Below are positions 8,874 to 17,446 of a stretch of DNA of 64,000 bases, piece after piece. Source of the DNA: Sulfidibacterium sp964549335 (GTDB lineage Bacteria; Bacteroidota; Bacteroidia; Bacteroidales; F082); the NCBI GenBank assembly GCA_964549335.1, contig CAZJUQ010000017.1, positions 1-64,000 of the forward strand, in the 5' to 3' direction. A program made the translations under genes and the position numbers. Numbering within the stretch: position 1 is the stretch's first letter; each line of letters begins with the position of its first letter. The notes below the pieces were generated by a model that worked only from the letters and a program-made list of their open reading frames with translations, made no database searches and was not told where the DNA came from.

Positions 8874-9887
8874 TTAATTATCGCTTTTTCCCGAAATAAA
8901 ATTTTTTAATTGTTCAATCTGTTCTTTGGTTCCCAAAACAAAGAGTTTTGAGTGTGCAAACAGTTTGGTGTCGGGGTCGGGATTGATAATGTATTCGCCG
9001 TTACCCGTTTTGTAACCTATTATGTTTGCGCCGGTAATTTTTCTGAATCCCAAATCTTTTATGGGTTTGCTCGACAGTTCCGGGGGCAGGTCGCCGCACT
9101 CTATTTCCCAAAGTTGTACGGGCGAGTCGCCATGTATGTTCAGGTGTTCCATAAATTCCACAACATCGGGTTGGGCTATTAAAGTTGCCATATGAGCACC
9201 TCCCACCTGTTCGGGCATAACAACGCTGTCAACACCGGCCATGCGTAATTTTTTTTCGGCGCTTTCGCTCGATGCCCTGCTGATTATGTTGAGTTTATGG
9301 TTCAGTGCCCTTGCCGTAATAACCACAAAAAGGTTGTCGGCATCGTTGGGTAGAGTTGTTATAAGCGATTTTGCAGTAGCTATATCGGCTTTTATCAATA
9401 CGGAGTCTTCGGTGGCATCGCCTTCAACAAATCTCACGGGTTTGCCTATGTTGTTCAGTACTATTTCATGGTTCTGGTCAATAACCACAACCTTTTCGTT
9501 GTATGTAAGCAACTCCTTTGCAACTTGCGAGCCGTTCCTTCCGTATCCGCAAACAATAACGTGATTTTCCATCTTTTTAAGTTTTATTTTTTTGTTATAT
9601 ACCGGAAAGATGAACCTGAACTGGCGCTCGAAAAAACTTCCGGTGACATGAGTTACAAAATAGGTTAAAACACCGATGCTCGAAAATATCAAAACAACGG
9701 TAAAAATTTTGCCCGTATCGGATAGCGGTAAAATTTCGCCGAATCCTACCGTTGAAGTGGTGATTACCGTCATATACAATGCATCGATGAGGGAATAATT
9801 TTCGATGAAATAGTATCCCGCAACACCTACCACCAAAACTATGGCGAGGTATATGGCGGCTTTTATCAAATGAGAATCTTTTTCCAC
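8874..9887 (-). CDS. Potassium channel with RCK (TrkA-N/TrkA-C) domains
   Basis: A 337-residue inner-membrane ion channel. Two transmembrane helices (about residues 8-29 and 60-83) flank a pore loop with the selectivity filter TVGFG at 46-50. The cytoplasmic part starts near residue 107 with a TrkA-N Rossmann domain (HVIVCGYGRNGSQVAKEL), followed by a TrkA-C domain (about 250-330). These RCK domains gate K+ channels on nucleotide or ion binding. The layout matches MthK/Kch-like channels. It is the first gene of the minus-strand unit with purB and the ABC exporter. Confidence 0.9.
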   Translation of the reverse strand: MEKDSHLIKAAIYLAIVLVVGVAGYYFIENYSLIDALYMTVITTSTVGFGEILPLSDTGKIFTVVLIFSSIGVLTYFVTHVTGSFFERQFRFIFPVYNKKIKLKKMENHVIVCGYGRNGSQVAKELLTYNEKVVVIDQNHEIVLNNIGKPVRFVEGDATEDSVLIKADIATAKSLITTLPNDADNLFVVITARALNHKLNIISRASSESAEKKLRMAGVDSVVMPEQVGGAHMATLIAQPDVVEFMEHLNIHGDSPVQLWEIECGDLPPELSSKPIKDLGFRKITGANIIGYKTGNGEYIINPDPDTKLFAHSKLFVLGTKEQIEQLKNFISGKSDN

Positions 9888-10023
9888 TTTTTTAATGTTA
9901 AAAATTTATTAACGCTTTGCAATGCAAGCAAATGCCGGATGTTTTGCGCCTTAACCCGTTTTTGTAACGTTTATTCCTATTGCTGTTATCCCATATTCTT
10001 TTTTACCCGAAATATTTAGTTTA

Positions 10024-10031
10024 CAAAAATA
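10024..10031 (-). promoter_or_regulatory. -7 box for the K+ channel-purB-ABC unit
   Basis: On the minus strand this reads TATTTTTG, a perfect TAnnTTTG box, 137 bases before the channel start. It is the only such box I found in this divergent intergenic region on that strand. No clear -33 element is visible. Confidence 0.35.
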
Positions 10032-10121
10032 CTATTTTCCTTGTAATAAAGAGAGTTTATTATTAGCGTATAGCCCCGGAATGTCTATTCCCCGGTTTAT
10101 AAAACGTATGGAAATTATTTA

Positions 10122-10129
10122 TATTTTTG
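10122..10129 (+). promoter_or_regulatory. -7 box TATTTTTG before the patatin-like gene
   Basis: Perfect TAnnTTTG match ending 17 bases before the ATG at 10147, which would give a leader of roughly 10 bases. Confidence 0.5.
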
Positions 10130-10146
10130 TTTAAAAAAATTAACAT

Positions 10147-12360
10147 ATGAAGAAATTATACATACTTGCGCTAATCTTATTGTTCTCGTTTACAAATGTT
10201 AAATCACAAAACAAAGGACCCGGAAAACCGGTTCGTCCCAAAGTGGGATTGGTACTAAGCGGCGGCGGCGCCAAAGGTTTTGCTTATATAGGTTTGTTAC
10301 GGGTTCTCGAAGAGGTGAACCTGCACCTCGACTATATTGCGGGGACAAGTATCGGCAGTATTATCGGGGGTTTGTATGCTGCCGGCTATTCGCCCGACCA
10401 AATGGAAAGAATTGTAAGAGCCCAAAATTGGGATAACCTGTTAAACGATGTAATAAACAGGAAATATCTCAATTTTGAAGATAAAATATACGGCGAAAAC
10501 TATATTGTTGACCTCCCGCTGCAAAAGAAGTCGATTTCCATAAAAGCCTCATTGCACGAAGGTCAGCAGATAAACCTGATGTTGAACAAATTTTTTTCAC
10601 CCTTTTACAATGTAAAGAGTTTCGACAATTTGCCCACGCCGTTTCTTTGCATTGGAACCGACTTGCTGACGGGTGAAGCTGTTGAACTGAATCATGGAAA
10701 TTTGGCTATGGCTGTGCGTTCGAGTATGTCGATACCGGGTTTTTTCTCGCCCACCCATTTTCAGGGAAAATATCTTATCGACGGTGGTGTGATAAACAAT
10801 TTTCCTGTTGTAAACGTGAAAAAGAAGGGAATAGATTACGTAATAGGAGGTGATGTGCAGTCGGGATTGACAAAAGACCCCGACCAATTGAACTCAATAG
10901 CCAAAATCCTCGATCAGGTAATATCGTTCAGCCGTGTTGCGGCAAACAAAGAGGCATACAAAAATACCGATATGCTCATAAAATTCGATGTAAAATACGG
11001 AATGATGGATTTTAACAGTTACGATTCCATTATTGCATACGGCGAAAAGGTGGCAAGGGCTCATTACGGCCAATTGAAAAAATTCGCCGACTCACTTAAT
11101 GCCATTAAGCCCGTACCGGTAATAAAACATCACACAAAGCCTTTGGATTCGTTGTATGTCTCGAAAATTGAGGTGAAAGGTTTGAAAAACCTTAACAATA
11201 AATTTATGATGAATTTTTTCAAAGGAATGGCCGGAAAAAAAATAGCCTTGAAAGATTTGGAGGAGAGAATTACCGTTGCTTACGGTACAAATTATTTCGA
11301 CCATATTTTTTACGAGCTCAAACCTTCGGACAAGGGCATAATACTTGTGCTTAAAGTAAAAGAAAAAAGCATGGGAACATTAAGGGCTTCAATTCATTAC
11401 GATAATGATTATCTCGGGAGTCTAAAGGTAGGAGTAACGGTTCGTAATTTGTTGCCCGCCACAAAACTTTATGCCGATTTGGTGCTCGGTCCCAGTCCGA
11501 GATTCAGGTCGTTGTTTTTGGTCGATAACGGAAAAGTAATGGGCTTCGGTACCAAATTGAACTTTTACAATTTTAACTTTGACGTGTACAACGGGGATGA
11601 AAAGATTGATAAAATCCAGTTTATTAACTATTCCCTGTCGGCTTTTGCAAATAAGACATTAAGGAATTACTATAATTTCAGAGCGGGAATTAAATACGAG
11701 TATTTTAAATTCAATTACGAATACGACACGACCGATTATGCAGGAACTTTTGACGAGTTTAGAAGTTACGGCAGCATGTTTATTTCGTTCCGTTCCGACA
11801 CTTACGATAACTCATTTTTTCCCACCAAAGGGTTCAGGTCGATATTTTTAACCAAATATGTGTTTCCGCTTTCGAGCGGTTGGAGTTCCGATTTTTTCAG
11901 CGAAAGTTTGATTTCGTATTTGATTTACGACCAAGCCATAACCCTCGGACGTAAATTGGTGTTTAAACCGGGAGTGTTTATCGGTGCTACCATAAAGAGC
12001 GCCGAGCGTCCTCCGTTGCAGCACTATTTTGCCCTCGGCGGTCTTAATCCCATAAACTACGTTGAAAGTTTTCAGCCTTTTACAGGCGGGCATTTTCTGC
12101 AAAAATACGGATTGTACGTGGCCACCGGAAAACTTAAATTGCAATACAACTTTTTGCCCAAACAATACATTACCCTGAAAACCGATTTCGGCACCATAGA
12201 CAACAATTTGAATGATGTTTTTAATTCAGAAAATTTCCTGTTGGGTTACGGGGTAACATATAGCTACAACAGCTTTATAGGTCCCATTGAGTTTACGGTT
12301 ATGGGCTCTAATTTTTCCGGTGACGTTCAATTTTTTGTTAATATAGGTTTCTGGTTCTGA
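10147..12360 (+). CDS. Patatin-like phospholipase with POTRA and outer-membrane barrel
   Basis: A 737-residue exported protein. A signal peptide (about residues 1-20) is followed by a patatin domain (about 32-235) with oxyanion motif GGGAKG (39-44), nucleophile Ser68 in GTSIG and catalytic Asp212 in DGG. A POTRA-like domain (about 337-405) and a C-terminal Omp85-type beta-barrel (about 420-737, ending in Phe) follow. The layout matches the PlpD/type Vd family, where the lipase is linked to its own translocator barrel. In Bacteroidota such proteins are common and the lipase may remain surface-attached or periplasmic. It starts a tight three-gene run with the HhH protein (4-base gap) and a POT transporter. 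Confidence 0.9.
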   Translation: MKKLYILALILLFSFTNVKSQNKGPGKPVRPKVGLVLSGGGAKGFAYIGLLRVLEEVNLHLDYIAGTSIGSIIGGLYAAGYSPDQMERIVRAQNWDNLLNDVINRKYLNFEDKIYGENYIVDLPLQKKSISIKASLHEGQQINLMLNKFFSPFYNVKSFDNLPTPFLCIGTDLLTGEAVELNHGNLAMAVRSSMSIPGFFSPTHFQGKYLIDGGVINNFPVVNVKKKGIDYVIGGDVQSGLTKDPDQLNSIAKILDQVISFSRVAANKEAYKNTDMLIKFDVKYGMMDFNSYDSIIAYGEKVARAHYGQLKKFADSLNAIKPVPVIKHHTKPLDSLYVSKIEVKGLKNLNNKFMMNFFKGMAGKKIALKDLEERITVAYGTNYFDHIFYELKPSDKGIILVLKVKEKSMGTLRASIHYDNDYLGSLKVGVTVRNLLPATKLYADLVLGPSPRFRSLFLVDNGKVMGFGTKLNFYNFNFDVYNGDEKIDKIQFINYSLSAFANKTLRNYYNFRAGIKYEYFKFNYEYDTTDYAGTFDEFRSYGSMFISFRSDTYDNSFFPTKGFRSIFLTKYVFPLSSGWSSDFFSESLISYLIYDQAITLGRKLVFKPGVFIGATIKSAERPPLQHYFALGGLNPINYVESFQPFTGGHFLQKYGLYVATGKLKLQYNFLPKQYITLKTDFGTIDNNLNDVFNSENFLLGYGVTYSYNSFIGPIEFTVMGSNFSGDVQFFVNIGFWF

Positions 12361-12364
12361 TATC

Positions 12365-13324
12365 ATGAAGTTACCGGGGCAAATAAAAAAGCTTTTTGTC
12401 CTTTCCAAAAGCGAACAACGGGGTGTTGCGATACTTTTATTGTTGCTTTTGATAATTATTATTGTCAATCTGCTGTTACCGCATTTTGTACGGCATAAGA
12501 GATACAAATATGAAGATTTTGAAGAAGAGATAAACAGGTTTGTTGCGGCGGAAAAGAAGCTTGAAGATTCCATTAAAACGGAACTAATGCAAAATAGCGG
12601 AACCATTGATTATGAACTTGCCAAACGCAAACTTAAACCCTTTACGTTCGACCCTAACAGACTGCCCGAAGAACTTTGGCTGAAAATGGGATTGACACGA
12701 AAACAGATACGAACCATAAAAAATTACGAAGCAAAAGGGGGAAAATTCCGTACCAAAGAAGATTTGAAGAAGATATATGCTATATCTGCCGTTGAATATT
12801 CCATTTTGGAACCATATATAAAGATAAAGAGCGGTTTTGTCAGCGAAAACGAAAAACATTTTAAAACAGGAACAAAAAACCGCTCTTTGTCAAAGATTCA
12901 ACCGCAATTGAAAAAAACCGAAATAAACGGAAGCGATTCGGTAAAACTTATTAATGATTTGAACTTGCCTCCGTGGATAGCGGCGCGTATAATTAAATAC
13001 CGCAAGTTGTTGGGAGGGTTTTACGATAAAAACCAATTGAAAGAGGTTTACGGATTGAAAGAGGATACCTATAAAAAAATTGAGAAATACATAATTGTCG
13101 ATACCGCAAAGATTGTAAAGATAGATATTAACAATGCAACTTTTAAAACGATTATACGCCACCCTTATATTGATTATCAAGCGGCGAAAAAGATAGTGGA
13201 AGGGAGGAAACGGAGATACGGATATAAAAATCTTGAAGAGGTAAAAAACGATTTAAAAGTTTCAAAAAACATTTTTAACAAGATAGCCCATTATTTGTAT
13301 ATTCGCCCGCAAAAAAGTTATTGA
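12365..13324 (+). CDS. Membrane-anchored helix-hairpin-helix protein
   Basis: A 319-residue protein with one N-terminal transmembrane helix (about residues 19-39, very Leu/Ile-rich) and several helix-hairpin-helix units after it, of the ComEA type. Segments such as NDLNLPPWIAARIIKYRKLL, KEVYGLKEDTYKKIEKYI and DINNATFKTIIRHPYIDY fit the HhH pattern. ComEA-like proteins bind double-stranded DNA in the periplasm during natural transformation, but Bacteroidota versions of this type are not characterised, so the role is open. It lies 4 bases after the patatin gene and 1 base before the POT transporter gene, so translational coupling is likely. Confidence 0.85.
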   Translation: MKLPGQIKKLFVLSKSEQRGVAILLLLLLIIIIVNLLLPHFVRHKRYKYEDFEEEINRFVAAEKKLEDSIKTELMQNSGTIDYELAKRKLKPFTFDPNRLPEELWLKMGLTRKQIRTIKNYEAKGGKFRTKEDLKKIYAISAVEYSILEPYIKIKSGFVSENEKHFKTGTKNRSLSKIQPQLKKTEINGSDSVKLINDLNLPPWIAARIIKYRKLLGGFYDKNQLKEVYGLKEDTYKKIEKYIIVDTAKIVKIDINNATFKTIIRHPYIDYQAAKKIVEGRKRRYGYKNLEEVKNDLKVSKNIFNKIAHYLYIRPQKSY

Positions 13325-13325
13325 T

Positions 13326-14777
13326 ATGAGCGGATTGGGATCTACCTTCAAGAAATTTCCGAAAACATTTTGGGTTGCCAACACCATGGAGTTGTTCGAG
13401 CGTTGGGCTTGGTACGGATTGTTTACGGTTTTGGCATTGTACTTAACACAATCTACCGATACCGGGGCACTCGGTTTCAGTCAAACACAAAAAGGCAATA
13501 TTATGGGAATCGTGACGGCAATATTGTATTTATTGCCTCTGTTTACAGGTGCCCTTGCAGATAAGTTCGGATATAAACGGATGCTTATAATAGCCTTTGT
13601 AATTTTGGCGTTGAGTTATTACCTTATGGGGCAGTTCAGAAGTTATGCCGCGGTTTATGCCACCTTTTTGCTTGTTGCCCTCGGCGCCGCAATTTTCAAA
13701 CCAATAATATCGGCAACCGTTGCAAAAACCACCGATGAAACCACCTCGTCGATAGGTTTCGGAATTTTTTACATGATTGTGAACATAGGCGGTTTTGTAG
13801 GACCTGTATTTTCTTCGAAACTGCGTCATGCTTACGGCTGGAATATAGTTTTTGTTATGGCTGCCACAGCCATAATGGTAAATATATTGTTGGTGCTGCT
13901 TTTTTATAAAGAACCCGACCGCGTGAAAAACGAAGACTCGTTCGCTCAATCCATAAAAAAATCTTTGAAAAATATTATTACGGCATTGTCGGATATTAAA
14001 CTGACACTTTTCCTGATAATAATGGTCGGTTTTTGGACAATGTTCAACCAGCTGTTTTATACTCTCCCCAATTTTATCGACCAATGGGTGAATACCGAAA
14101 TAATATATAATTGGCTTAACGGTATTTCACCCGCCCTTGCATCTGCCGTGGGTACCGATGAAGGTACAATAGCTCCCGAGATGATGGTAAACCTTGATGC
14201 CGGTTTTATCATTTTGTTTCAGGTGCTGGTTTCTTCATTGGTAATGCGTTTTAAACCCATAAATGCCATAATATCGGGTATTGTGGTGGTCTCAGTGGGA
14301 ATAGGTTTGTCGTTTGCAACAAACAACGGTTTTTACACCATAGCGGGTATATTGATTTTTGCTTTCGGCGAAATGGCAAGTTCACCCAAATTTACTGAGT
14401 ACATAGGACGTATAGCTCCTAAAAACAAAGAGGCTCTCTACATGGGGACTTCATTTTTACCCGTTGCCTTGGGTAACTATTTTGCGGGACTGTTTTCAGG
14501 TCCGGTTTATCAATCCGTATCCGATAAAGTTACCTTGTTAAAAACCGAACTTGCCGCACGGGGGTTGGAAGTTCCCGAAATAAGCAAAACATTCACCCAA
14601 AACGACTTTTTCAAAAAAGCCGCCGACATGTTAAATACCGACCAACACGGACTTACACAAATGTTATGGGATAAATATACCCCTTATACTATTTGGTATA
14701 TATTCAGTGCCATTGGTGTGGCCACTATCATCGCTCTGTTTTTATATAATAGATTTGTGCTCGGCAAGGCCAAATAG
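13326..14777 (+). CDS. Peptide MFS transporter (POT family)
   Basis: A 483-residue inner-membrane transporter of the proton-dependent oligopeptide (POT/PTR2) branch of the major facilitator superfamily. The start FPKTFWVANTMELFERWAWYG carries the POT ExxERFxYY-like motif in a divergent form (ELFERWAWYG). A DKFGYKR loop between helices 2 and 3 is typical for MFS proteins. About 12 to 14 hydrophobic segments are visible. The start is 1 base after the HhH gene. A second POT transporter lies at 61266-62969 and keeps a closer match to the family motif. Substrate specificity, peptides or other compounds, cannot be read from sequence. Confidence 0.85.
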   Translation: MSGLGSTFKKFPKTFWVANTMELFERWAWYGLFTVLALYLTQSTDTGALGFSQTQKGNIMGIVTAILYLLPLFTGALADKFGYKRMLIIAFVILALSYYLMGQFRSYAAVYATFLLVALGAAIFKPIISATVAKTTDETTSSIGFGIFYMIVNIGGFVGPVFSSKLRHAYGWNIVFVMAATAIMVNILLVLLFYKEPDRVKNEDSFAQSIKKSLKNIITALSDIKLTLFLIIMVGFWTMFNQLFYTLPNFIDQWVNTEIIYNWLNGISPALASAVGTDEGTIAPEMMVNLDAGFIILFQVLVSSLVMRFKPINAIISGIVVVSVGIGLSFATNNGFYTIAGILIFAFGEMASSPKFTEYIGRIAPKNKEALYMGTSFLPVALGNYFAGLFSGPVYQSVSDKVTLLKTELAARGLEVPEISKTFTQNDFFKKAADMLNTDQHGLTQMLWDKYTPYTIWYIFSAIGVATIIALFLYNRFVLGKAK

Positions 14778-14837
14778 ATGGTAAAAGCGGAATGGGTGTT
14801 GAATACAAATGAAACCTGTTAGAACGGTTGCTTTCCG

Positions 14838-16028
14838 TTAATTTTTCATCATCTCTTTTGTCAACGGAATGCGTTTGCCGTTGCGGTAAGCTGTTACAAA
14901 GGCATCAAATACACCTTTTGCTTTTATGCGGCGGGCTGCTTTTAGAGCCTCGTTGTAACTGTCGAAATGTCCAACGGTATAAAGATACAACCCTTCCTGG
15001 TAATGCTCGGTAACGGGGTAATCGAGATGATATTTTTCTCTTAGCATCTCTATGTTTTCCCGTTTTTTGGCTTTTGCCATAATTTGAACACGGTATTCGA
15101 AACCTTCGGGCAAAGCCGGGCTGATTCTAACAATATTAACCGTATCTATATTTTTTGTTTCAGGTTTTCGGGTTGCGGTTCTGCTGACAGGTGTATAGTC
15201 GTAAACGGGTATCGGTGCCAAAGGTTTAACCTCGTCGCAACATTCATCCTCGTTAATTTTGGGTTTTACGCGATGCTTTTTGTTCCAACCGTAATTCAGG
15301 TAATAAACTATACCTGTTTTTACATACAAAAGGTTATCGTATTTATATCCGTCGTTCCAAACATCCACGTCGTCATTTAAAACGGTTCTGAAATCGACAC
15401 CCAGGTTTACCGCCCAATTGTCCGAGAATCTGTAACTTCCTTCCAATCCTACGGGAATAACAAACGAATTTGTTTTAAAATATTTTGTACCGACGGTTTG
15501 TCCGCTACTAATGGAAACGCCGGTATTTTTATCGGTTAGTGTAGTGCTCCAAAATCCGTAACCTATTCCCAAGCTTCCCATTAGCGAGAACCGTTTATCG
15601 ATATTGTATGTATCGAACAGGTTTAAAAAATCGACATAACCTCTGACATTGAAATCGAAATAATTTCCGGTTACGTTAAAGTTTACCGGTGCTCCGTTAC
15701 CCATACGGTCTTTTAAGCTTTTTACACCCGAATAAAACAGATTGGCTCCGGCTCCGAAAACAGGAGAGAACATTTTTATTGCGCTGAAGTCGAGAGCAAG
15801 CGAAGTGCTTCCCGAAAATTTTTCGAAAAAGTTTTGGCTGCTGATATCGCCGTAAAACTGTCCGAAACCTATTGACGGTTTAAACAGCCAGTTTGACGAA
15901 AAGGAACTTCTTTCCCCTTTTGATTGAGCAACAGCGTTGTTGTTGAGAGTAAATAAAATAAAAAAAATAAATATTGCCTTGCCTGCAAAACAAGGAATAC
16001 GAAACATTTTATTTGAAAACGACAACAT
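14838..16028 (-). CDS. Outer-membrane beta-barrel protein with C-terminal SPOR domain
   Basis: A protein of 396 residues. The signal peptide is a hydrophobic stretch ending in NAVAQ. The first 230 mature residues have the alternating aromatic pattern of an OmpA-like outer-membrane barrel (PSIGFGQFYGD, GSLGIGYGFW, YRFSDNWAVNLGVDFR). The last 80 or so residues look like a SPOR domain (EYRVQIMAK then YLYTVGHFDSYNEALKAA), a module that binds denuded peptidoglycan strands. The protein may link the outer membrane to the cell wall. The frame is open up to 16097, but ATG at 16028 starts 22 bases after the stop of the TPR gene and puts the signal peptide close to the N-terminus, so I chose it. Confidence 0.82.
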   Translation of the reverse strand: MLSFSNKMFRIPCFAGKAIFIFFILFTLNNNAVAQSKGERSSFSSNWLFKPSIGFGQFYGDISSQNFFEKFSGSTSLALDFSAIKMFSPVFGAGANLFYSGVKSLKDRMGNGAPVNFNVTGNYFDFNVRGYVDFLNLFDTYNIDKRFSLMGSLGIGYGFWSTTLTDKNTGVSISSGQTVGTKYFKTNSFVIPVGLEGSYRFSDNWAVNLGVDFRTVLNDDVDVWNDGYKYDNLLYVKTGIVYYLNYGWNKKHRVKPKINEDECCDEVKPLAPIPVYDYTPVSRTATRKPETKNIDTVNIVRISPALPEGFEYRVQIMAKAKKRENIEMLREKYHLDYPVTEHYQEGLYLYTVGHFDSYNEALKAARRIKAKGVFDAFVTAYRNGKRIPLTKEMMKN

Positions 16029-16050
16029 TTTAAAGGGCGGCTTGTTTTTG

Positions 16051-17280
16051 TTACTCATCTTCGCAATATTCCATGATAAAATCGTGGGCCGGACCAAATC
16101 CCAGTTCCAAAGCCTTTCGCCAGTCGCGGCAAGCGCTCTTGAGGTCGTCGAGGTTAAATTCGCTTACACCTCTGTTATAATAATTTTTTATCCAGTTGGA
16201 ATAATCCATAACATCTTTGGGTTTTAGTTCAAGAGCTTTGTCGTAAAACCCTATGGCATCGCCGAATTTGTGCATTTTGTGTTCGGCATTACCCAGATAT
16301 GAGTAAATGAGGAAATTGTCGGGTTCCGGATTTATCTCCAAGGCTTTAACAAAATATTCTATTGCTGCCGGATAGTCGCCGGTTTTGTATTTGAGTACTC
16401 CCCAGTTGTAATAATTTTGGAACGGGTCTTTCACAAGATCCACATTGGGGTCAACGGCTATATAGTTTTCTTCGGCCGAACGTATAAAATCTTTAAATTT
16501 AAAGAAACTAACTTCGTAGAAACTCCTGTCGAAAATCCGCGACCAGTTGTCGGGCGAGGTGTAAATGGTCGGCAGGTAGCTGTTATCGAATGATTTTATG
16601 AGTCTGAAACGGCACACCTCTTTGTCGCCGTTTTTTATTGGAAATACTGCGAGAACAAGGTTCCATCCGTTTACTTTTTCGGCATTGGCAACTTGCTGAA
16701 CTTGCCCAACCAGTATGTCTTCCCAATGTTTTTTGTCGTATTCTTTTATGGTACCCCGTGCAAAAACATTGAGGTTTACGGCATATTTTTTATTCCACGG
16801 TATTTCGTGGGGCAGTATTTTTTTTAACATTTGTCCTTCGAAAACATAGTAATCAAGGGCTTTGAAATCTTCCCACCCCTCTCTTAAAATCGGAAATTCA
16901 TATTTCCCCGAATGGTATTTTTTGATGAGTACGTTGTATTGTTTGTCGTTAATCATTAGTTTGCGCATCTCCAAAACAATAAAATTGTCGAGACCCAGTT
17001 TTCTGTCGGGAGCATTGCTTTTATTTGTTTTTTCGTCGGTATAAGGGATTCTGTTTTTGTCAGATATCCACCGTCCGTTATCTTGTTTCGACCATCCCGT
17101 AGCATGCTCTATGCTCGATTCCACATCGCTTAAGGTGGAGAAATTTATCAAATCGTTTTCCGAAGTCTCTTCACATTTATTGTTCTTGTTTTGAGCATGC
17201 AGCGAAAACGAAGAAAACAGAAATATTAGTGTAAAAGTTTTAATAAAATATTGAAAATATGCCCGTTTGCCCGTACTCAT
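16051..17280 (-). CDS. Exported TPR-repeat protein
   Basis: A 409-residue protein with a signal peptide ending near LHAQN (about residue 30). Residues 30-270 have no domain I recognise. Residues about 275-400 hold three tetratricopeptide repeats (for example YNWGVLKYKTGDYPAAIEYFVKALEINP and YSYLGNAEHKMHKFGDAIGFYDKALELKP), which normally mediate protein contacts. It is followed closely by the barrel-SPOR gene on the same strand, so the two probably act together at the cell envelope. No enzymatic motif is visible. Confidence 0.8.
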   Translation of the reverse strand: MSTGKRAYFQYFIKTFTLIFLFSSFSLHAQNKNNKCEETSENDLINFSTLSDVESSIEHATGWSKQDNGRWISDKNRIPYTDEKTNKSNAPDRKLGLDNFIVLEMRKLMINDKQYNVLIKKYHSGKYEFPILREGWEDFKALDYYVFEGQMLKKILPHEIPWNKKYAVNLNVFARGTIKEYDKKHWEDILVGQVQQVANAEKVNGWNLVLAVFPIKNGDKEVCRFRLIKSFDNSYLPTIYTSPDNWSRIFDRSFYEVSFFKFKDFIRSAEENYIAVDPNVDLVKDPFQNYYNWGVLKYKTGDYPAAIEYFVKALEINPEPDNFLIYSYLGNAEHKMHKFGDAIGFYDKALELKPKDVMDYSNWIKNYYNRGVSEFNLDDLKSACRDWRKALELGFGPAHDFIMEYCEDE

Positions 17281-17446
17281 AAAAAATGGTGTTTTTAAAC
17301 CGTGTAAATTTATTTAAAAATAGTAGAACTAAAAATTAAAATATCTTTTAATTAAACAATTTATCAACAATTAAAAAAACAGCTAAACAAAACAAAAATA
17401 AGTTGTTAGCCTGCAAAAATGTTAAAAATAACACTTTTTGACGGTG

